Shown here in pieces: positions 5,458 to 8,361 of a stretch of DNA of 8,361 nt. Source of the stretch: an uncultured bacterium (lineage in GTDB: Bacteria; Desulfobacterota; Desulfovibrionia; Desulfovibrionales; Desulfovibrionaceae); NCBI GenBank assembly GCA_905215675.1, contig CAJMRA010000094.1, positions 1 through 8,361 of the forward strand, written 5' to 3'. The notes beneath the pieces were generated by a model. The model was not told the DNA's origin. It saw only the letters and a program-made list of their open reading frames with translations, and ran no database searches. A program made the position numbers and the translations under genes. The number at the start of each line of letters is the position of its first letter. The first letter of the stretch is position 1.

Positions 5458-6388
5458 ACCTGATGCGCGTGACCGTGACGGCCTCCACGCTGGGACTCAA
5501 CAGCGTCATGCCTTCCGGCAGACGAATCCGGGGGTCAACCTGCGCGCTCTTGCCCACGTCCATGGGCGGCGGAACCACGATGGCCTCCAGTTTGCGCAGG
5601 TAGGAAACGCTGCGCACCAGGGCATCCGGCACTTCCACGGCAAGATCGATGCTGGGCGGGTCCACCTTGTAGGATTGCGGGTTCTCCGTTTCCAGCTTGA
5701 GCTTGCAGCGCCGTGAGAGGACGCTGCGCCCGCTGGTTATGGTATACTGCACCTGCACGGCCGAGGGCACGGCGTTGACGAGGCTCGGCGTATCCAGCAG
5801 CAGGGTCTGGCGCACCGTCGTTCCCGCGGCCTTGGGGTCCAGCCGGATGGTCACCGGCAGATAGGAAAAGTCCGAAACCACGGATTCCGGCCCCCGCAGG
5901 ATGACGGTCGCCGGAGACGTGCTGACATTTTCCACCGTCAGGGCGTTGCTGCGCAGCGGCGATTCCACCACGGTCTTGATGGGAACGCTGCGTTCCATCA
6001 GGTTGTCCGCCGTAATGACGATGCGGGGCGGCAGCACGTCCACCACCTCGAAGGCCCGGAATGTGCCGTCCATGTTTTCGCTGGTGAGCGGGATGATGGT
6101 CGTGCCCTTCTTGAGATGGGACAGCTCCACGGACTGCACCAGACGCTGCTGCGGGATCGAGCGCAGCAATGTTCCCGGTCCGCGCAGCCGTACCGTGATC
6201 TTGTTGATCAGGCCGGAGGTCACCACGAGATTCTGAGGCATGCCATAATAGTTGATGCTCAGTTCCAGCTGTACCTCTGTCCGATCGCTGACGCTTACCA
6301 TATACCACATCGCCACTGCCGCCACAACCGAGATGAGGATGGCAAGCAGCCGCGCCGTGGAGGAATCCTGTTTTCTAAAGGAGGTCAT
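5456..6388 (-). CDS. cdaR: YbbR-domain protein CdaR, partner/regulator of the diadenylate cyclase
   Basis: This is a 310-aa membrane-anchored protein. Residues 1-12 are basic and polar, 13-31 form one membrane helix (RLLAILISVVAAVAMWYMV), and the rest is an extracytoplasmic part that can be read as three YbbR-like beta-rich repeats at roughly 40-128, 130-215 and 225-308, each with a pattern like ITVRLRGP or VILRGPE. CdaR (YbbR) binds CdaA and modulates c-di-AMP synthesis in Firmicutes; that role here rests on the gene order. The start chosen is ATG 6388, preceded by AGGTG; it lies inside the last codons of cdaA (14-base overlap), so translation is probably coupled. An ATG ten codons upstream gives a non-typical leader and is rejected. 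The TAG stop (5458-5456) sits in the terminus of repeat copy 5. Confidence 0.9.
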   Translation of the reverse strand: MTSFRKQDSSTARLLAILISVVAAVAMWYMVSVSDRTEVQLELSINYYGMPQNLVVTSGLINKITVRLRGPGTLLRSIPQQRLVQSVELSHLKKGTTIIPLTSENMDGTFRAFEVVDVLPPRIVITADNLMERSVPIKTVVESPLRSNALTVENVSTSPATVILRGPESVVSDFSYLPVTIRLDPKAAGTTVRQTLLLDTPSLVNAVPSAVQVQYTITSGRSVLSRRCKLKLETENPQSYKVDPPSIDLAVEVPDALVRSVSYLRKLEAIVVPPPMDVGKSAQVDPRIRLPEGMTLLSPSVEAVTVTRIR

Positions 6389-7109
6389 TGAGCACCTGCC
6401 GCAGACGTGCGCCGTCAAGATTGCGGTTCAGTTCGCCGCGCATGGCCAGGGATATTTCCCCGCGTTCTTCCGATACCACCACCACGGCGGCGTCCGTTTC
6501 CTCGGTTATGCCCAGCGCCGCGCGATGCCGCGTGCCGAAGGACTGCCCCTTGGCCACGGCCAGCGGCAGGATGCAGGCCGCCGCCAGAATGCGTCCCTTG
6601 CTGATGACGACCGCGCCGTCATGCAGCGGGGCCTTGGGATAGAAGATGTTCATCAGCAGCTGGCGGGAGAGCAGGGCGTCCACCCGTACGCCTTCCCGCT
6701 TGATCATGTCGCCGAGCTTCATGCTCCGTTCAATGACGATCAGCGCGCCGATACGCAGACGGGCCATTTCCACGCAGGAGGCCGCCACCTCCTCCACCAG
6801 CCCGGAGGTGGCGCTTTTCTTGCGGAAAAAGCGGTGTGTCCCGATTTCTCCCAGCGCCTGCCGGATGTCGCTCTGAAAGATGACGACAATCAGGATGAAC
6901 AGGGAGCTGAAGATATGTTGCAGCAGCCAGCCCAGTGTGTACAGACCCAGCTTGTGCGAGATCACATACAGGATGGTGAGCAGCCCCAGACCGGAAAGCA
7001 TGGCCAGCGCGCGCGAACCGCGCAGCAGCTGAATGAGCTGGTAGACCAGAAACGCCACCAGCGCCACATCCAGCAGGTCGCGCCAGTCCATGGTGAGACC
7101 TTCAAGCAT
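6375..7109 (-). CDS. cdaA: Membrane diadenylate cyclase CdaA (DisA_N / DAC domain)
   Basis: CdaA condenses two ATP to cyclic di-AMP, a second messenger for potassium/osmotic and cell-wall homeostasis. The 244-aa product has three membrane helices near 13-29, 35-53 and 64-80, then the DAC domain. Its signatures are DGA (164-166) in YPKAPLHDGAVVI and GTRHRAALGITEETDA (192-207), with the Arg-His-Arg core and Glu204 intact, so it should be active. Start choice: ATG 7109 overlaps the folP stop by eight bases and gives MLEGLTMDWRDLLD. ATG 7091 (MDWRDLLD), with GAAGG in front, is a real alternative. It sits in the folP-cdaA-cdaR chain with overlapping ends, with glmM next, matching the widespread cdaA-cdaR-glmM module. 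Confidence 0.95.
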   Translation of the reverse strand: MLEGLTMDWRDLLDVALVAFLVYQLIQLLRGSRALAMLSGLGLLTILYVISHKLGLYTLGWLLQHIFSSLFILIVVIFQSDIRQALGEIGTHRFFRKKSATSGLVEEVAASCVEMARLRIGALIVIERSMKLGDMIKREGVRVDALLSRQLLMNIFYPKAPLHDGAVVISKGRILAAACILPLAVAKGQSFGTRHRAALGITEETDAAVVVVSEERGEISLAMRGELNRNLDGARLRQVLNDLL

Positions 7110-8013
7110 GAAGCGTTCCCCCCGTACGCAGGGCGGCCGCCAGCCACAGCCCCTGACGCGCCGCGGCCACGTCATGCACCCTGTGCCAGAAGACGCCCTT
7201 TTCCCACAGCAGGGCCGTGGCCGTCTGCGTCGCCGCGCCGCGCCGGGACACGGGCAGTCCCAGAAGATCCCCGAACAGGCTCTTCATGGAAAGCCCCACA
7301 AGAACGGGACGCCCGAAGCCCAGCCAGTCTTCCGCATGCGCCAGCAGCGCCAGATTGTGCTCCAGCGTCTTGCCGAAACCGATCCCCGGATCAAGGACAA
7401 TGCGATCCTCCGGGAGGCCCGCCCGTACAAGGCTGTTGAGCGTCCGATCAAAAAAATCCAGCACATCGCGCCGTACGTCGTCGTAGGCGGGCGCCTGCTG
7501 CATGGTCGCCGGGCGGCCCTGACGATGCATCAGCACGTAACCGGGGCGATACTGCGCCAGCACGTCCAGCAGGGCGGGGTCGTAGGCGCATCCCGAAATA
7601 TCGTTGATGATGGAAACGCCGCAGCGCAGCACGGCGTCCGCCGTGGATGCGTGATAGGTGTCCGCCGAAAGGCAGACGCCGGACGCGGCCGTCCGCAGGC
7701 GGCACAGGACGGGCAGCAGGCGGCGCAATTCCTCGTCGGAGGTCAGCGGCCGGGCGCCGGGACGCGAGGATTCCGCTCCGAGGTCCAGAATATCCGCGCC
7801 CTCGTCGCGCAGGCGCAGGGCATGCGTCACGGCGTCTCCCGTTTCCCGGTGTTCCCCGCCGTCAAAAAAGGAATCCGGCGTCACGTTGACGATACCCATA
7901 ATGCCGAAAGGGGCGGACACATGCAGCGTCCTTCCCCCCAGAACGCGCCATACGGGGCGTGCCGCATGCCCGCCCGGAGCGGCGGGCATGCAATTTTCAG
8001 GAGCTTCAACCAT
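7102..8013 (-). CDS. folP: Dihydropteroate synthase
   Basis: FolP joins 6-hydroxymethyl-dihydropterin diphosphate to p-aminobenzoate, giving dihydropteroate for folate; it is the sulfonamide target. The 303-aa product has the TIM-barrel landmarks: GIMGIVNVTPDSFFDGG (37-53), DLGAESSRPGA (77-87), SADTYHA (116-122), IINDISG (135-141), DPGIGFGKT (208-216), GLSMK (240-244) and RVHDV (278-282). The usual SRK is SMK here, an Arg to Met change beside the substrate-binding lysine. The start at 8013 is chosen because the next in-frame ATG (7989) is buried in a strong hairpin (7964-7991) with no ribosome-binding site; however, the site at 8013 is itself weak. The longer open frame to 8313 has no family-like leader. 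First gene of the minus-strand operon; its stop overlaps cdaA. Confidence 0.93.
   Translation of the reverse strand: MVEAPENCMPAAPGGHAARPVWRVLGGRTLHVSAPFGIMGIVNVTPDSFFDGGEHRETGDAVTHALRLRDEGADILDLGAESSRPGARPLTSDEELRRLLPVLCRLRTAASGVCLSADTYHASTADAVLRCGVSIINDISGCAYDPALLDVLAQYRPGYVLMHRQGRPATMQQAPAYDDVRRDVLDFFDRTLNSLVRAGLPEDRIVLDPGIGFGKTLEHNLALLAHAEDWLGFGRPVLVGLSMKSLFGDLLGLPVSRRGAATQTATALLWEKGVFWHRVHDVAAARQGLWLAAALRTGGTLHA
7964..7991 (-). other. Strong hairpin at the folP 5' coding end
   Basis: GCATGCCCGCC (7964-7974) and GGCGGGCATGC (7981-7991) are perfect 11-base complements around a 6-base loop. In the folP mRNA this lies a few codons after the chosen start (8013) and sequesters the alternative ATG at 7989. 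It could slow early translation or be a coincidence of GC-rich sequence. Confidence 0.55.
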
Positions 8014-8133
8014 ACTGCTTCGATACTTCTTTTTCGGGAAGGAATGACCTTTTCCCCGACGGTACGCGCGGGACAACGACGACGCAGGCGCGTTTTCCCC
8101 GTCCGGGCATGCCGGACGCGTCGTGCGCCGGAG
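8014..8133. other. folP upstream region, no gene seen
   Basis: No open reading frame here looks coding on either strand. It contains an imperfect palindrome CGTCCGG (8100-8106) / CCGGACG (8112-8118). The promoter of the folP-cdaA-cdaR operon should lie here, since the terminator at 8134-8186 blocks read-through. On the minus strand TTGTCC (8077-8072 region) could be a -35 box, but I find no good -10 box at the right distance. Confidence 0.45.
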
Positions 8134-8186
8134 AAAAAAACGCAGGGGAAGAAATCCCGCGCCGCGCGAAGGATTTCTTCCCCTGC
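8134..8186 (-). terminator. Strong intrinsic terminator of a minus-strand gene beyond the right edge
   Basis: On the minus strand the stem GCAGGGGAAGAAATCC (plus-strand 8142-8157) pairs perfectly with 8171-8186, 16 bp in all, around a 13-base GC-rich loop, followed by G and TTTTTTT (8140-8134). It isolates the folP operon from the upstream gene. Between it and the right edge lie an open stretch without a recognisable gene and repeat copy 6. Confidence 0.9.
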
Positions 8187-8306
8187 AACACGTCCTCAAA
8201 GAGAGACGTTCGGGACAGCCTCGGTGAAAACGGGCATGGCTGCTTTTCTCCCTGCGGCGTCGCCGCGCGGGATGCGTCCCGGCGGACGGTTTGCCGCGCT
8301 GTTTCC
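8187..8306. other. Gap between repeat copy 6 and the upstream terminator
   Basis: No recognised gene. On the minus strand a frame is open from 8306 to a TGA at 8198-8196 (36 codons), but it is stopped by TGA inside the repeat just upstream, and its product has no familiar motif. It could be the residual 3' end of a gene interrupted by the repeat, or plain untranslated sequence. Confidence 0.35.
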
Positions 8307-8361
8307 AGAGCATTTTCAGTTTGAAACGCGTTGCGTTTCAAACCATACGGCCTGTCGTTTC
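8307..8361 (+). repeat. Dispersed multi-hairpin repeat, copy 6 (right end outside window)
   Basis: It starts with AGAGCATTTTCA (8307-8318), then a perfect 11-bp hairpin GTTTGAAACGC (8319-8329) / GCGTTTCAAAC (8333-8343) with loop GTT, then CATACGGCCTGTCGTTTC. The last 16 bases are identical to bases 1-16 of the window, and the rest matches the complement of copy 5 (5403-5457). It supplies the outer terminus that copy 1 lacks, so the two together give the full unit of about 145 bases. Confidence 0.85.

Noticed and set aside
6252..7439. Plus-strand open frame of 395 codons
   Set aside because: It runs antisense across cdaR, cdaA and folP, and its product has no domain-like pattern.
8014..8313. 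N-terminal extension of folP by 100 codons
   Set aside because: The extension crosses the terminator hairpin at 8142-8186, is Arg/Pro-rich and does not resemble any DHPS leader.

Overview
This 8.4-kb, GC-rich window looks like chromosome from a sulfate-reducer-type deltaproteobacterium, most likely Desulfovibrionaceae. The basis is the gene order folP-cdaA-cdaR(ybbR)-glmM-galU, the GalU signature GWGTRSLPATKNIPKEMLP and the high GC3. The lineage is an inference from protein and gene-order character, not from a search.

Layout, left to right. Positions 1-220 hold an imperfect inverted-repeat element. It is followed by a well-formed sigma70-type promoter (252-280), a complete tRNA-Arg(ACG) with encoded CCA (290-366) and a 13-bp-stem terminator (373-408). 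Next on the plus strand are an unrecognised 533-aa, Ala/Pro/Arg-rich single-pass membrane protein (437-2038) and a 190-aa CobU-type adenosylcobinamide kinase/guanylyltransferase (2035-2607). The two are coupled by a GTGA start/stop overlap. The convergent gap 2608-2903 holds nested inverted repeats, a partial repeat copy and the galU terminator.

The right two thirds are read on the minus strand: folP (8013-7102), cdaA (7109-6375), cdaR/ybbR (6388-5456), glmM (5221-3869) and galU (3770-2904). folP, cdaA and cdaR overlap each other by a few bases and form a tight operon. CdaA makes cyclic di-AMP at the membrane, CdaR is its YbbR-domain partner, and GlmM makes glucosamine-1-phosphate for peptidoglycan and lipopolysaccharide precursors and is a known CdaA partner in Firmicutes. 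GalU makes UDP-glucose. The cluster therefore joins folate synthesis, c-di-AMP signalling and cell-envelope sugar nucleotides. A strong minus-strand terminator at 8134-8186 closes an upstream gene lying beyond the right edge.

The most unusual content is a dispersed multi-hairpin repeat family with a unit of about 145 nt, running from AGAGC to GCTCT and containing four to five consecutive palindromes. Copies or pieces occur at 1-107, 76-220 (inverted and diverged), 2571-2596 (inside the cobU 3' end), 2800-2855 (joined to the galU terminator), 5314-5457 (ending at the cdaR stop codon and separating cdaR from glmM) and 8307-8361. The two window edges carry the same 16 bases, and the pieces at both ends belong to this family. 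I see no transposase, CRISPR array or riboswitch.
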